In this document: piece after piece, positions 1 to 9,643 of the stretch | Layout: each line of letters starts with the position of its first letter | How positions within the stretch are numbered: position 1 is the first letter of the stretch | From: Isotricha intestinalis | Lineage: Eukaryota > Ciliophora > Litostomatea > Vestibuliferida > Isotrichidae | Assembly: GCA_023807065.1 (NCBI GenBank) | Contig: JAJJLU010000019.1 | Location: 1 to 45,962 of the forward strand | Length of the DNA: 45,962 bases | Direction of reading: 5' to 3' | Program-made: the position numbers and the translations under genes | The notes under the pieces: generated by a model | The model's input: the letters and a program-made list of their open reading frames with translations, nothing else | What the model was told of the DNA's origin: nothing | Databases searched by the model: none

Positions 1-55
1 CCCCAATCCCCAATCCCCAATCCCCAATCCCCAATCCCCAATCCCCAATCCCCAA
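1..55. repeat. Left telomere, (CCCCAAT)7 plus CCCCAA
   Basis: Seven perfect copies of the heptamer CCCCAAT followed by CCCCAA, after which ordinary AT-rich sequence begins. The unit equals the Tetrahymena unit CCCCAA plus one T. Together with the mirror-image repeat at the other end it shows that this is a whole linear chromosome. C-rich strand at the 5' end is the expected telomere orientation. Confidence 0.97.
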
Positions 56-351
56 ATTATTTCAAATTGAAATAATTTTGAATAAATAAATTTTTTAATT
101 GATAAAATTTATTTAAAATGAAATCAATTTATTATTTAAAAAAAGAAAAAACTATTAATTATCAGTTTTTAAAGGTTATTTAATATATAATTAAAATTTA
201 TATCATACATTTCATTATTTAAATGTTTTATTTAGCAAATAAAAAATAGAAATATTGTATTAAATAATCATAAATTATATTATAAAAACACTGCCTAATA
301 AATTATATAATATTTATATAAATCATAAAATAACATATAATAAAAATTTTA

Positions 352-1386
352 TTAGAGTAAAACTTTTTGAATTTGAATAATATTTTTTCCAATTTTAACA
401 TAATTAAAATCATTAATTAATTCAATTTTTTCATTACAAAATTTCCAAGTTCCATTAGTAGATTTTTTATCAGAAATATACCAATTTTTATTTTGAAAAT
501 TATAAATAATAATACATTGCCATTTACTAATTAATTTATCATCAATTCTAATTAAATTTTTTTCATCTCTTCCAATTGTTATATAAGAATAATTATTAGG
601 AGAAAAAGAAAAAACATTTTTATCTGAATTAATTTTAATATTAATAATATTATCTTCTTTTATTTCAGTATTAAATAAACTATTTCCAATTTGAAAGAAA
701 TTTTTTTTTTTTTTTGATATTAAATTATTTTTTTCAGATATTTTAAAATAAGTATAATAATTTTCTTGGTTTATATTTTCAAAATTCGCTTTAATAAAAA
801 AAGATTGATTTTTATAAAAAATAACAAATAATCTTTTTATATTAATATTAGAATTAATAATAATATCATTTATTATTATTCCATTTTCTTTTTTACAACT
901 TCCAAAAAAAACAAAACCATCTTTTTGATTTCTAAACCCTTTTTCATAACCTAAAGAATTTATTTCTATTTTTTTTCCATTAAAAAAATCACAATCTTCA
1001 AAATCTGAAATAATTAATTTTATATTATCTTTTTTTTCAGGATTATTTTTTTCTATTAAACTAAACACTTTTATATTATTTTCTTTATTATTTGTTTTGT
1101 CTTTATTTTTATTATTTTCTATAAATAAACTTTTTGTGTTTGAATTATTTATTGAAAAACATTCACATGATGATTTTTCTCCTGAAATGAAATTTGAAGT
1201 GTTTACTTTTAAAAAACAATTTTCTTTTTCTTCTTTTATTGTTTTTTGATAAATAGAATAATCATAAATTGGAATGGAAATAAGTTTATTATTCAATTCT
1301 AATGATTTTGTATTAATTTCAATTTCAGATAAATGAATTTCATTATTTATTTCGAAAGAATTTAAAGAAGGATAAATAGAATTCAT
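352..1386 (-). CDS. FHA-domain protein, telomere-proximal
   Basis: Encodes about 344 residues. The last ~75 residues form a forkhead-associated (FHA) domain: a YITIGRDEKN strand, the phosphopeptide-loop part DDKLISKWQC, and the ISDKKSTNGTW signature. FHA domains bind phosphothreonine peptides, often in DNA-damage or cell-cycle signalling. The usual histidine after the serine-arginine (S-R-x-H) is replaced (SKWQ), so binding could be altered. The N-terminal ~260 residues are Asn/Lys/Ile-rich and unrecognised. The first ATG, at 1386, is preferred to a TTG eight codons upstream. It ends in TAA. It is transcribed toward the left telomere, its stop about 300 bp from the repeats. Partner and pathway unknown. 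Confidence 0.75.
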   Translation of the reverse strand: MNSIYPSLNSFEINNEIHLSEIEINTKSLELNNKLISIPIYDYSIYQKTIKEEKENCFLKVNTSNFISGEKSSCECFSINNSNTKSLFIENNKNKDKTNNKENNIKVFSLIEKNNPEKKDNIKLIISDFEDCDFFNGKKIEINSLGYEKGFRNQKDGFVFFGSCKKENGIIINDIIINSNINIKRLFVIFYKNQSFFIKANFENINQENYYTYFKISEKNNLISKKKKNFFQIGNSLFNTEIKEDNIINIKINSDKNVFSFSPNNYSYITIGRDEKNLIRIDDKLISKWQCIIIYNFQNKNWYISDKKSTNGTWKFCNEKIELINDFNYVKIGKNIIQIQKVLL

Positions 1387-1660
1387 ATTTCTAGAATAAA
1401 AAAAATTCAAAAAAAAAATTAAGTAAAAAAAAATGAAAGAAAAAAAAGAAAATAAATAACATTAAACTTCACAAATAAAATATATTTAGGAGAAAATTTA
1501 AATGAAAAAGCTATTTAAAACTGAAAAAAATAATAAAAATAATTATAATTTAAAATTAATTGATTTTAATAAACTTGATAGAAAAGAAATTGAATATTTT
1601 GTTTAATTTTTGGTTGTTTTTTTGAGCAATTTTTTAATTTTTTTTTTAAATATTTTAAAT

Positions 1661-2629
1661 ATGAATGATGAGAAAAAATTAGAAAATCAATTTTCAAATT
1701 TATTAAGAAAACAAACTGAAGAATTTGTAGAAAATTTATTAAAAACAAATTTAAATGAAAAATATGAAAATTTACTATTAGATTTAAAATTCTTAATAAA
1801 AAACTTAACATCAAAATATGATAAAAGTATTCAAAAAATAATATATTATACTTTAACAGAAAAAGGAATAAAAGGAATATTAAATGAAATAAATAATGGA
1901 AAAATAGAAAAAATAAGAAAATTAAGTGTTCAATTTTTAATAAATTTATTAAACAATAATTCAAATTTACAAAATCATTTTTGTGAATTATTTAATTTTA
2001 CTCCAATAACAAATGTAATATGTATAAATTTTTTACCCAAAATTTTTAAAGAAAAAATAATATTAAATGAAGATATATTATATGAAATAAGAAAATCACA
2101 AAATATAATAAATCCTAATTTAAAATATTGGATGTGGCCTTATAATGAAAAATATACTAAAGACAATTTTCCTGATCCAGAAAAATATTTAATTGGATTT
2201 TATATGGAAAATAAAACACAAATTTTTTTTCCTGAAAAAAAATTATCTAAAACAATAAATATAAAAGAAATAATTGATATTTTAGAAAGAGAAAAAACAA
2301 AAAATAAAATATCAATGATAAAAAAATCAAATAGAGAAAATAATTTATTATTAAGTGATAGAATACATAATAATTTAAATGAAAGATTATTTACTACAAG
2401 AGAAAATTATAGAATTAATAGAAAATTAGCTAAATCATTAGATTATCAAAATAATGAATTTAAAGAATTTTTACCTCCTTCTACTTTTGATGAAAGAAAA
2501 ATTCCAAATAATAATAATTTAAAAAGAAGAATCAGTATTGAAAAAAAAATTCCTCCTAGTATTAGAAGTAATATTGTTATTAGATATAAAACTTTAACTG
2601 TTAAAGAAGCTGAAAATACTATACATTAA
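1661..2629 (+). CDS. Unknown protein with armadillo-like helical part (possible 5' exon at 1502)
   Basis: From the ATG at 1661 it encodes 322 residues. Residues ~1-150 are helical with Leu/Ile-rich repeats (for example LSVQFLINLLNN) that look armadillo/HEAT-like. A WMWPYNEKY patch and a basic Ser/Arg-rich C-terminal tail follow. I do not recognise a family. Upstream in the same frame an ATG at 1502 opens 34 codons ending in TAA at 1604. A GT at 1601 and an AG at 1671-1672 would define a 72-nt, phase-0 intron joining that exon at 1673, giving ~351 residues. The skipped stretch translates as hydrophobic AT-rich noise, which favours the spliced model, but the splice sites are weaker than those of the clear intron at 37020-37052. 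Confidence 0.6.
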   Translation: MNDEKKLENQFSNLLRKQTEEFVENLLKTNLNEKYENLLLDLKFLIKNLTSKYDKSIQKIIYYTLTEKGIKGILNEINNGKIEKIRKLSVQFLINLLNNNSNLQNHFCELFNFTPITNVICINFLPKIFKEKIILNEDILYEIRKSQNIINPNLKYWMWPYNEKYTKDNFPDPEKYLIGFYMENKTQIFFPEKKLSKTINIKEIIDILEREKTKNKISMIKKSNRENNLLLSDRIHNNLNERLFTTRENYRINRKLAKSLDYQNNEFKEFLPPSTFDERKIPNNNNLKRRISIEKKIPPSIRSNIVIRYKTLTVKEAENTIH

Positions 2630-2702
2630 ATTTATTTTTATAATTTTATCAATTAAATTTCAAATTTATTTTATTTTAATTTCTATATATTTAATTTATA
2701 AT

Positions 2703-3974
2703 AAAATTAATATTTATTTTCAATTTATTATTTTTTATATTATTTATAATGAAATAAAATCAACTCCAATAATATTTCCTTTTAAAACAATAAACAAAGA
2801 TTCTTCAAAATTATTTATTGATTATCTTATAAATAATTACATATATACAAATATAAATTTAGGAATTCCAAATCAAAATATTTTATCAATTATAACATTT
2901 AATACTTCTTTTTTATATATTCCAGGAAAAAAGTATAATAGTGATTACAATGAAGAAAAATCAACTTCTTTTATAAAAAGAAATAAAGATTTAATATATT
3001 TTTTCCACGAACCAATAATAAGTGGATTTTTATCAAATGAAACTTTTAAATTTAAAAATTATAATAACAAAGAAATCATCTATAAACAATTTCCATTTAT
3101 TTTAAATAATAATTCAACAAATGAAAATTTAAATAAATTCGGAATTTTAGGTTTAAAAATTCATGAAGATTTAATTTTAAAAGATAATTCTTTTACATTT
3201 TATTTAAAAGAATTAAATATAATAAATGATGAAATTTTTACAATAAAATATGATAAAAATAATGATAATGAAGGTTTGATAATATTTGGAGAATATCCTC
3301 ATGAATATGAAAAAAATAAAAATAATTTTTTTCAAAGTAAAATAAAAAATTCTTTTGGAACTGGAAGAAATTGGTTAATTGGTTTAAATAATTTAACTTA
3401 TGGAAATATTGAAATTTCAATAGAAAAAGCTATTTATATTAATATTGAAATTGGTGTTATTTTTGCACCTTTAACTTTCATTGATTATATTGATAAATTT
3501 TTTTTTAATATTTTAATTCAAGAACAAAAATGTTTTAAAAATATTTATTTAGATTTATATATTTATTATGTTTGTAATGATAATGTGGAAATTAATAAAT
3601 TTAAAGATTTAAATTTTTATATTTTAGATTTGAATTATACTTTTGTTCTTAATTATAAAGATATTTTCTTATTATATGAAAATAAATTTTATTTTCTTAT
3701 TTTATTCGATAAAAAAAATGGATTTTTTTGGAAATTTGGAAAACCTTTTTTAAAAAAATATCAATTAGTATTTAATTCATATAGAAAAACTATTGGTTTT
3801 TATCATAATGATAATTCAAATTTTAATATTTCTTATTTTATTTTAATGTTTCTATTTATTCTATTATTGTTAATAATAGTATTTATCATCTTTAATAAAA
3901 AGAATGATAATAAAAAGAAAAAACATGCTACTGAATTAATAGAAGAAATAAATCAAAATAAATTATTAGATTAA
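2703..3974 (+). CDS. Membrane-anchored aspartyl-protease-like protein, start codon missing
   Basis: The frame is open from 2598 to the TAA at 3974 but has no ATG until about 3846. In frame around 2703-2760 it encodes a signal-peptide-like hydrophobic stretch ending NEIKS, then the pepsin-fold landmark YTNINLGIPNQ, a C-lobe containing GLIIFGEYPHEYE, and near the end a transmembrane helix (~3826-3890) with a basic cytoplasmic tail. It is a paralogue of the gene at 44472-45788, to which signal peptide, N-lobe and anchor align. The DTG motifs of active pepsins are not present, so it is probably not proteolytic. No GT exists between 2602 and 2755, so a 5' intron cannot supply the ATG. Either the start is lost, a base is missing near the ATG at 2749 (which is out of frame), or initiation is non-AUG. 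A pseudogene is possible. Confidence 0.55.
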   Translation, partial: KINIYFQFIIFYIIYNEIKSTPIIFPFKTINKDSSKLFIDYLINNYIYTNINLGIPNQNILSIITFNTSFLYIPGKKYNSDYNEEKSTSFIKRNKDLIYFFHEPIISGFLSNETFKFKNYNNKEIIYKQFPFILNNNSTNENLNKFGILGLKIHEDLILKDNSFTFYLKELNIINDEIFTIKYDKNNDNEGLIIFGEYPHEYEKNKNNFFQSKIKNSFGTGRNWLIGLNNLTYGNIEISIEKAIYINIEIGVIFAPLTFIDYIDKFFFNILIQEQKCFKNIYLDLYIYYVCNDNVEINKFKDLNFYILDLNYTFVLNYKDIFLLYENKFYFLILFDKKNGFFWKFGKPFLKKYQLVFNSYRKTIGFYHNDNSNFNISYFILMFLFILLLLIIVFIIFNKKNDNKKKKHATELIEEINQNKLLD

Positions 3975-4034
3975 CATAATATTTAAATAAATCTAAATTA
4001 AAAAAATATAATTTTAAAAAAAATAAATTTAAAA

Positions 4035-5528
4035 ATGCAAAAACCAAATTATATAATTTTTATTTTACTTTTTTTTTCAATATCATCATCAAATAATTAT
4101 GCAGAACCATATTCATTATATAACAATACAATAGAAATAAATACATATAAATCAGAAATAAAAGAAGCACAATTATTAAATTATCAAGATTGGATTTCAA
4201 TTAGAAATGCTTTTTTTTATTCAAATAAAGAAAATATATTATCAAAATATGAAATATACTTTGATATAAGTAATCCAGATTATTTAAAAAGAATGAATGA
4301 TTTTGGATTACCATTTTTTGTTTCTTCGTATTTTACTTTAATATTCTTAATCTTTTATTTAATTATGAGATTTATAGTTAAAAAATGTCAAGGACCAAAA
4401 AAAATAGAAAAAAGTTATATAATTCAGGCAAGAATAATATTAATAATAGGTTTTTCTTTCTCATATATATTAATAATATTCCAATTATATTATTCAATTA
4501 GAGCAAATTCTTCAATAAATAATGTCATCTCTTTTGTAAAAGAACAAAACGAAGAAATGAATAAATTATATAATATAACTTTAGATTGTATGAAAAATAT
4601 ATCAAATTCTCCAATTGAAACTGAGAATGAAACATTAAATTATATAAAAGAAATATATATGAATGAAAGTATAACAAATGATATAAAAATAATAAGTGAA
4701 AAAATGAATAATTTTACAAATGATATTTCAAATACTCAAAAAGAGAAATTTATATATAATATAGTATATTTTATTTTATTAATATTATTTACTGCAGCGG
4801 CAATATTTGGTTATTTTATTAGAAGAGATTATTTTCTTTGGATTTCATCTTTTTTTCTTTTTATTTTAACTTCAAGATTAATATATTTATTAGGAAAAGA
4901 AATGATATTTTCTTTTATTGGAATTGAATTTTGTCAAAATATAGGAAATTCAATTGTTACTGGAATTATTCCTTCAGGAAATAAATATTTAGGAAATTAT
5001 ATTTCTTGTTCTTCAAAAGATACTCAAAAAAAAATTCATACTGCAATTTATGAAATTAATGAATCTTTTAATATCATTTATAATTTTGTTTTATTGAATG
5101 TAAAAAATAAAAATGATAATGAACTTTTAAATAAATTGATTAATAAAAAAAGAGAAAATCAAACTTTTGAATCAATAATGCTTAAATATAGTGATATAAA
5201 AGGAATTAAAAATTCATGTTACAATTTAATTAATTTAAATTATGTTCTTTCAGGTTTATTAAGTTTAAGTAATTGTAGAACTCCAAAAAATATTATTAAT
5301 TATACTGAAGAAAATTTTTGTGGAAACACAATAAATTATATGATAAAAAATATTTTTTTTGGAGTTTTAGTTTCGATTAGTGTTTTTATTTTAGGTATTG
5401 GAATTAATAAACATATGACTGTCATGAGAAAAATTGCAGAAACTTCTTTAAGAGGAAAGAAAAAATATAATGAAGAAATTTTAGATGATGATGATGATAA
5501 AGATGATGATGATGGAGTTATTAATTAA
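4035..5528 (+). CDS. Five-pass membrane protein, prominin/tweety-like topology
   Basis: 497 residues. A cleavable-looking signal peptide (~1-22) is followed by a short ectodomain, then hydrophobic segments near residues 92-114, 131-152, 240-260 and 266-285, a ~150-residue Cys-containing loop, and a last segment near 440-460. This gives five membrane spans with two larger extracellular loops after spans 2 and 4, the layout of prominin and tweety families. Sequence identity to either is not evident by eye, so the call rests on topology only. The cytoplasmic tail ends in an acidic GAT-repeat run (DDDDDKDDDD). It lies 60 bp after the aspartyl-protease-like gene in the same direction. Likely plasma or ciliary membrane, inferred. 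Confidence 0.55.
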   Translation: MQKPNYIIFILLFFSISSSNNYAEPYSLYNNTIEINTYKSEIKEAQLLNYQDWISIRNAFFYSNKENILSKYEIYFDISNPDYLKRMNDFGLPFFVSSYFTLIFLIFYLIMRFIVKKCQGPKKIEKSYIIQARIILIIGFSFSYILIIFQLYYSIRANSSINNVISFVKEQNEEMNKLYNITLDCMKNISNSPIETENETLNYIKEIYMNESITNDIKIISEKMNNFTNDISNTQKEKFIYNIVYFILLILFTAAAIFGYFIRRDYFLWISSFFLFILTSRLIYLLGKEMIFSFIGIEFCQNIGNSIVTGIIPSGNKYLGNYISCSSKDTQKKIHTAIYEINESFNIIYNFVLLNVKNKNDNELLNKLINKKRENQTFESIMLKYSDIKGIKNSCYNLINLNYVLSGLLSLSNCRTPKNIINYTEENFCGNTINYMIKNIFFGVLVSISVFILGIGINKHMTVMRKIAETSLRGKKKYNEEILDDDDDKDDDDGVIN

Positions 5529-5668
5529 ATATTTATTATTTATTCTATTTAAATGTTTTCTTTTTTTTTTTGAAAATTTTTTTTTTCAGTTAACAATTAA
5601 TAATAATATTAATATTTAATAGTTAAATTTATAAAAAAAATATTATAAATTATATATTTATTTGTTTT

Positions 5669-7834
5669 TTATAGAGAAATTTCATATTTTTGATCATTCA
5701 ATTTCAATAATACTCCTTCATAATTTAATTTTTCTATTATATTATCATATTCATTTGAATTTAATAAACCAAAATTTTTAATATCATTTATTGTTATTGT
5801 TTTTCCATTTATTTGAATATATTGTCTTAATTTTTCTAAAACAAAATTAGTTTTACCTTTTTTTCCTTTAACATTCCCTTTCTTATTAATTAAATAATAA
5901 ACATAATTTTGTTGAAGAAATTCTTTAGTAATAAAATAAGCTTTTATAATATCTGATTTAATAATATTTTCTCTCATTTCAATTCTCGAAGAAATTTTTG
6001 CAATTTTTTGTAAAGTTTCTATACAAATCCAATTAAGATCAAATAAAGAAAAATTTTGTAATTGTTGAAATTGACTTTTTAAATGTTCTGATAAAATATA
6101 AATATCATTAAAATTATTTTCATCAATTTTAGGATTAATATATTTATTTACAAAAATTATATATTCTATAATTGAAGGATAATCATAATTTGAATTTTCA
6201 TTTTCTTCAATAATAATTTCATTTTTAAAATAATCACTTATTGACATAGTATCCATTGTAAATAAATCTTCATTAAAATTATTAATTAAATCTATTTTAT
6301 TTAATTGTGTTTCTTCCATTAAAATTGAATTATAATTTCTTCTTCTTTTATTATTTGAAAATTCTTCTTTAATTATCATATTTAATTTTTGTCTTTCATT
6401 TGTTAAATCATTTATTTCATGAATAATAGATATAATATCATAACCATTTAAATTCATATCAAAAGTATTACTTAAAGTAAATATACTTTTATTTGGATTT
6501 GGATTTAATATTATGTTACAAATATTTGAATTATTATTCGAAAATGAAATTTGATTATTATATATTAATTTAATCGAATTTTTTATTTCTGTATTTAAAT
6601 TCTTATTTTCAATATTATTTATTATTAAATGAGAATTTGGGTAATTTATATAAATATCATTTTCTATTTTCGAAGAAGGATTATTCATTTCATTAGAATA
6701 AAATTTAAATAAATTTGGAAATAAATTATATAATCTTTTAATATTTTTTAAACATGAAATATTATTTTTTGATAAATTAAGAAAATGAATTTTTAAATTA
6801 TATTCTGGATTATTTTCACTTAAACTAAATAAATAATAAAACAAACATAAATTACTATAATCTATTTTTGGTATTAATCTATTATAACAAAAACTAAATT
6901 TATTTTTTAAATTTAACATATTTGAAATTTTACTTAAAAAAGCGGGTTCATTAAAATTAAAATTATGATAAAAATTAAAATTATCTCTTTCATTAAAAGT
7001 AAAATCTTTTTCAACTTGAATGATTTTAATATATTTAGTATAAAAATTTTCATTTTTCTCAGTTTTAAATTTAGTTTTTACAATACCAGAAAATTTTAAA
7101 TAACAATTAAGTAAATTACAATTATAATCTTCTTCTTCAATTAAACCTAAAATTTTTTGTTCTTGAAATTCAATAATAATATATCTTATATAAATAGGAT
7201 CAGTATATTCACAAATAATTTTTGGATTAAATTCACTAATATTAATTAATTCTTCACATTTATGAAAATCAATATTTTCTTTTTTAAAATTTGTTAATGT
7301 TATTTTTTTACTTAATATTATACCACAATTTGTACAAATATAATTTACTCTTGTATTTAATTTTTTTAATGTTGAAATGTGTATTATTCTTCCATAAAAT
7401 TGAACAAAATAATTTATTTTTAAATTATGATTTGATTCGATTAAAAATAATTCACTTGGAGTGAAAATTTTCAGTTGAATTTTTTCATTTGTTGATATTT
7501 TATTATTTTTAATACAATATAAATGAAGTATTACTTTTATAAAAGAAATACTTTCTTCTCCAAATGTATTTATATATTTCATTAATATTAAGTAATTTTC
7601 TAAATTCTCATTTTTCACTTTTTCACAATGTAATATGAATAAATTTTTGTTCGTTAAATTATTATTATTATTATTATTAAATGTAAAACATGATAAAATC
7701 ATATTTTCGTTCAGAATATTATTTATTTTATTAAGGATTTCTGAATTAAATGAATTAATGAAAAAAGAATCTTTGTCATAATAAAGAGAAATTATCTTTA
7801 ATAAATTTTTATCTTTTTTTGCATCAAGACTCAT
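5669..7834 (-). CDS. MCM-fold protein with degenerate ATPase site (MCMDC2-like?)
   Basis: 721 residues. The N-terminal half matches the MCM OB-fold region: NYFVQFYGRIIHIS, a zinc-binding CTNC (167-170) with HKC (191-193), then DPIYIRYIIIEFQEQ, the counterpart of the MCM 'D-x-Q-x-I-x-I-Q-E' strand. The C-terminal half keeps the AAA+ outline: ILNPNPNKS (~442-450) at the sensor-1 'NP', TLSNTFDMN (~453-461) at the arginine-finger SRFD, and YIIFVNKYINPKID (~562-575) as in the MCM C-terminal helix bundle. However Walker A is KIHFLNLSKNNIS and Walker B is LIINNIENK, so the P-loop lysine, the acidic Walker B residues and the arginine finger are gone. Replicative MCM2-7 are ruled out. MCMDC2, a recombination-associated MCM relative, is the best named comparison (inference). 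It is head to head with the Cys-rich gene at 7910. Confidence 0.7.
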   Translation of the reverse strand: MSLDAKKDKNLLKIISLYYDKDSFFINSFNSEILNKINNILNENMILSCFTFNNNNNNNLTNKNLFILHCEKVKNENLENYLILMKYINTFGEESISFIKVILHLYCIKNNKISTNEKIQLKIFTPSELFLIESNHNLKINYFVQFYGRIIHISTLKKLNTRVNYICTNCGIILSKKITLTNFKKENIDFHKCEELINISEFNPKIICEYTDPIYIRYIIIEFQEQKILGLIEEEDYNCNLLNCYLKFSGIVKTKFKTEKNENFYTKYIKIIQVEKDFTFNERDNFNFYHNFNFNEPAFLSKISNMLNLKNKFSFCYNRLIPKIDYSNLCLFYYLFSLSENNPEYNLKIHFLNLSKNNISCLKNIKRLYNLFPNLFKFYSNEMNNPSSKIENDIYINYPNSHLIINNIENKNLNTEIKNSIKLIYNNQISFSNNNSNICNIILNPNPNKSIFTLSNTFDMNLNGYDIISIIHEINDLTNERQKLNMIIKEEFSNNKRRRNYNSILMEETQLNKIDLINNFNEDLFTMDTMSISDYFKNEIIIEENENSNYDYPSIIEYIIFVNKYINPKIDENNFNDIYILSEHLKSQFQQLQNFSLFDLNWICIETLQKIAKISSRIEMRENIIKSDIIKAYFITKEFLQQNYVYYLINKKGNVKGKKGKTNFVLEKLRQYIQINGKTITINDIKNFGLLNSNEYDNIIEKLNYEGVLLKLNDQKYEISL

Positions 7835-7909
7835 AAATAATCTAATTTTAATTTATTTTATTTTTTAAATTAAATTCATGAAATAAAAAAATTAAAAAAT
7901 CAAAGAAAA
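7835..7909. promoter_or_regulatory. Short divergent intergenic region
   Basis: Only 75 bp separate the start codons of the MCM-like gene (-) and the Cys-rich gene (+), so both promoters and both 5' leaders must lie here. The stretch is nearly pure A/T with no motif I can name. Function is inferred from gene arrangement only. Confidence 0.4.
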
Positions 7910-8305
7910 ATGACATCAGAAAGTTTTTCAATTTTTAAAAATAAAAAAGAAGATGTATTAAAAAATAGTTCTAAGATAAATTCTTCATTCATAATTGAAA
8001 AAAATATTAAAAGATGTAATAAAAAAATTTTAAATTGTATTTGTTGTAAAGATAAAATATGTAAAACTGGTAATTGTTTTTGTATAGAATGTATGAAAAA
8101 CTATCTTAAATATTATGATATAGAGCCTGGAAAATTAATCAATAAAAACAATATTATTTCAATAAAAAAAAAAGATGGAAATTATTATTGTGGTATTAAA
8201 TTATTAAACGGTCAAATTTGTGCTCCTAAAAATAATATTTGTGATGGATGTAAGTGTTTAAATAATAATAAAAAAATATATGATAATTTATTTTCATCTT
8301 CGTAA
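7910..8305 (+). CDS. Small cysteine-rich, probable zinc-binding protein
   Basis: 131 residues. The N-terminal 30 are Ser/Lys-rich. Two Cys clusters follow: C-N-x3-L-N-C-I-C-C-K-D-K-I-C with a following C-F-C-I-E-C, and later YYCGIKLLNGQICAPKNNIC with CDGCKC. The spacing suggests two treble-clef or RING-like zinc sites, but it fits no family I can name, and no conserved His of a true RING is visible. A nuclear or adaptor role is conceivable. The ATG at 7910 is the first in frame. It ends in TAA and shares a 75-bp divergent promoter region with the MCM-like gene, so co-regulation is possible. Confidence 0.6.
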   Translation: MTSESFSIFKNKKEDVLKNSSKINSSFIIEKNIKRCNKKILNCICCKDKICKTGNCFCIECMKNYLKYYDIEPGKLINKNNIISIKKKDGNYYCGIKLLNGQICAPKNNICDGCKCLNNNKKIYDNLFSSS

Positions 8306-8418
8306 CTATTTTATTAAATTAATCGATTAAATTAAATTGAAATTGAAATTGATATTATACATTTTTTAATTTTGAATAAAATTAAATGAAAAAAAAATAA
8401 AAAAAAATAAAAAAAAGA

Positions 8419-9075
8419 ATGAACCCAATTCAAAAAGCATATGAATATATAGATAAAACAACAATAATGTTAAAAAGAAGTCAAAGTTTATATCATTTAA
8501 GAAATTTAACTCAAATAAGAGAAAAAAAAGCCCAAATTAAATTATTTAATCCTTCAAAAGCTGAACATATGAAACCAACAGAATTTAATAAATTTGAAAC
8601 AAGGAAAATAGATAAAGATAATGAAATATTAAGACAAAAATTAGTAAATTTATTTAAAAGAAATCCTAAACCACTTTTAAATATAGATTTTATAGAAAAT
8701 ACAAAAAAAAAATTAATAATAAGTAAAAATAAAAGAAAAGAAATAAAAAAAATGATAGGAAAAGAAAATAATGATATATATAAAAGATTAGGAAATTTAA
8801 AACCATTTTTTAATGCAAAAACTAATGATAGAAGTTATGATAAAGAACATTTAGAATTAATAAATAGAATAAGAAAATTTCCTAATGGAATTATTCCTAA
8901 ATTAACTTTACCTCAAGTTCAAATTAGAATAAGAAAAAATTCTAGTTATAGTAATATAAAATTTAGCTCTAATAAAAACAGTAAAAATTTAAATGAGTGT
9001 AGTAATGAAAAAAATAAAGATAGTAATAAAGAAAATGAAGGAGATTTATTTTTTTCTACTGCTATTAAAGTCTAA
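8419..9075 (+). CDS. CFAP97-domain-like protein (cilia/flagella-associated)
   Basis: 218 residues, basic. Residues ~38-80 (HMKPTEFNKFETRKIDKDN followed by EILRQKLVNLFKR) resemble the CFAP97/Hemingway core, in which an Arg/Glu-rich helix ends in 'I-x-x-[DE]-N-x-x-L-L-x-K-L'. CFAP97 family proteins are associated with ciliary axonemes. The remaining sequence is low-complexity with a Ser/Asn/Lys-rich tail. The match is short and made by eye, so the assignment is tentative. The ATG at 8419 follows an A-rich leader. It ends in TAA. Confidence 0.5.
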   Translation: MNPIQKAYEYIDKTTIMLKRSQSLYHLRNLTQIREKKAQIKLFNPSKAEHMKPTEFNKFETRKIDKDNEILRQKLVNLFKRNPKPLLNIDFIENTKKKLIISKNKRKEIKKMIGKENNDIYKRLGNLKPFFNAKTNDRSYDKEHLELINRIRKFPNGIIPKLTLPQVQIRIRKNSSYSNIKFSSNKNSKNLNECSNEKNKDSNKENEGDLFFSTAIKV

Positions 9076-9643
9076 ATTAAAGTTTTAGAAAATTATAAAT
9101 ATTTTTTAATTTTTTAATTAATTTACAAAAAATAAAATGAATTATTAAAAAACATTGAAAATACTCTTTACCAAAGAAGAAATTTTAAAAAGAATTTAAT
9201 AATTTTATTATTATCCTACAAAATAAATAAAATCAATAAGATGTTCATCATATAATTATGAAAAAAATATATAGAAATTAATATTTTCTTTTAAAATTGA
9301 ATAATGATAATATATTCAAAAATTGAAAAAAAAATATTTTTTGGATTTATTAGGGATATGAATTTTTTTTATGTAAAAATAATAAAAATCTTTATTTGAA
9401 AAAAACTTTGAAAAAAAAAATTAAAGATAATTTGATGAAGATTAATCAAAATGAAATTAATAAAGAAGAAAAAAAATTCTTAAATTTAAATAAAAAATAA
9501 TAAATGTGAGATGTTTTTATATTTTTTACTTTGGAAAATATAATTTATATATTTTCAAATGAAAGCAAGTATATTAATTATTTTTCTAAAAATTAAATAA
9601 AACAAAAATTAAAAAACTAAAAAAATAAATAAAATAAAAAATT
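9076..9643. other. Intergenic, no clear gene
   Basis: Convergent gene ends (CFAP97-like + and transporter -). Only short ORFs occur, the longest being about 21 codons after the ATG near 9434, Lys/Asn-rich and not convincing. No RNA gene or repeat seen. Confidence 0.5.

Noticed and set aside
1566..1964. Minus-strand 132-codon hydrophobic frame.
   Set aside because: Antisense shadow of the plus-strand gene; Phe/Leu/Ile-only composition is what A-rich coding DNA gives on its complement.
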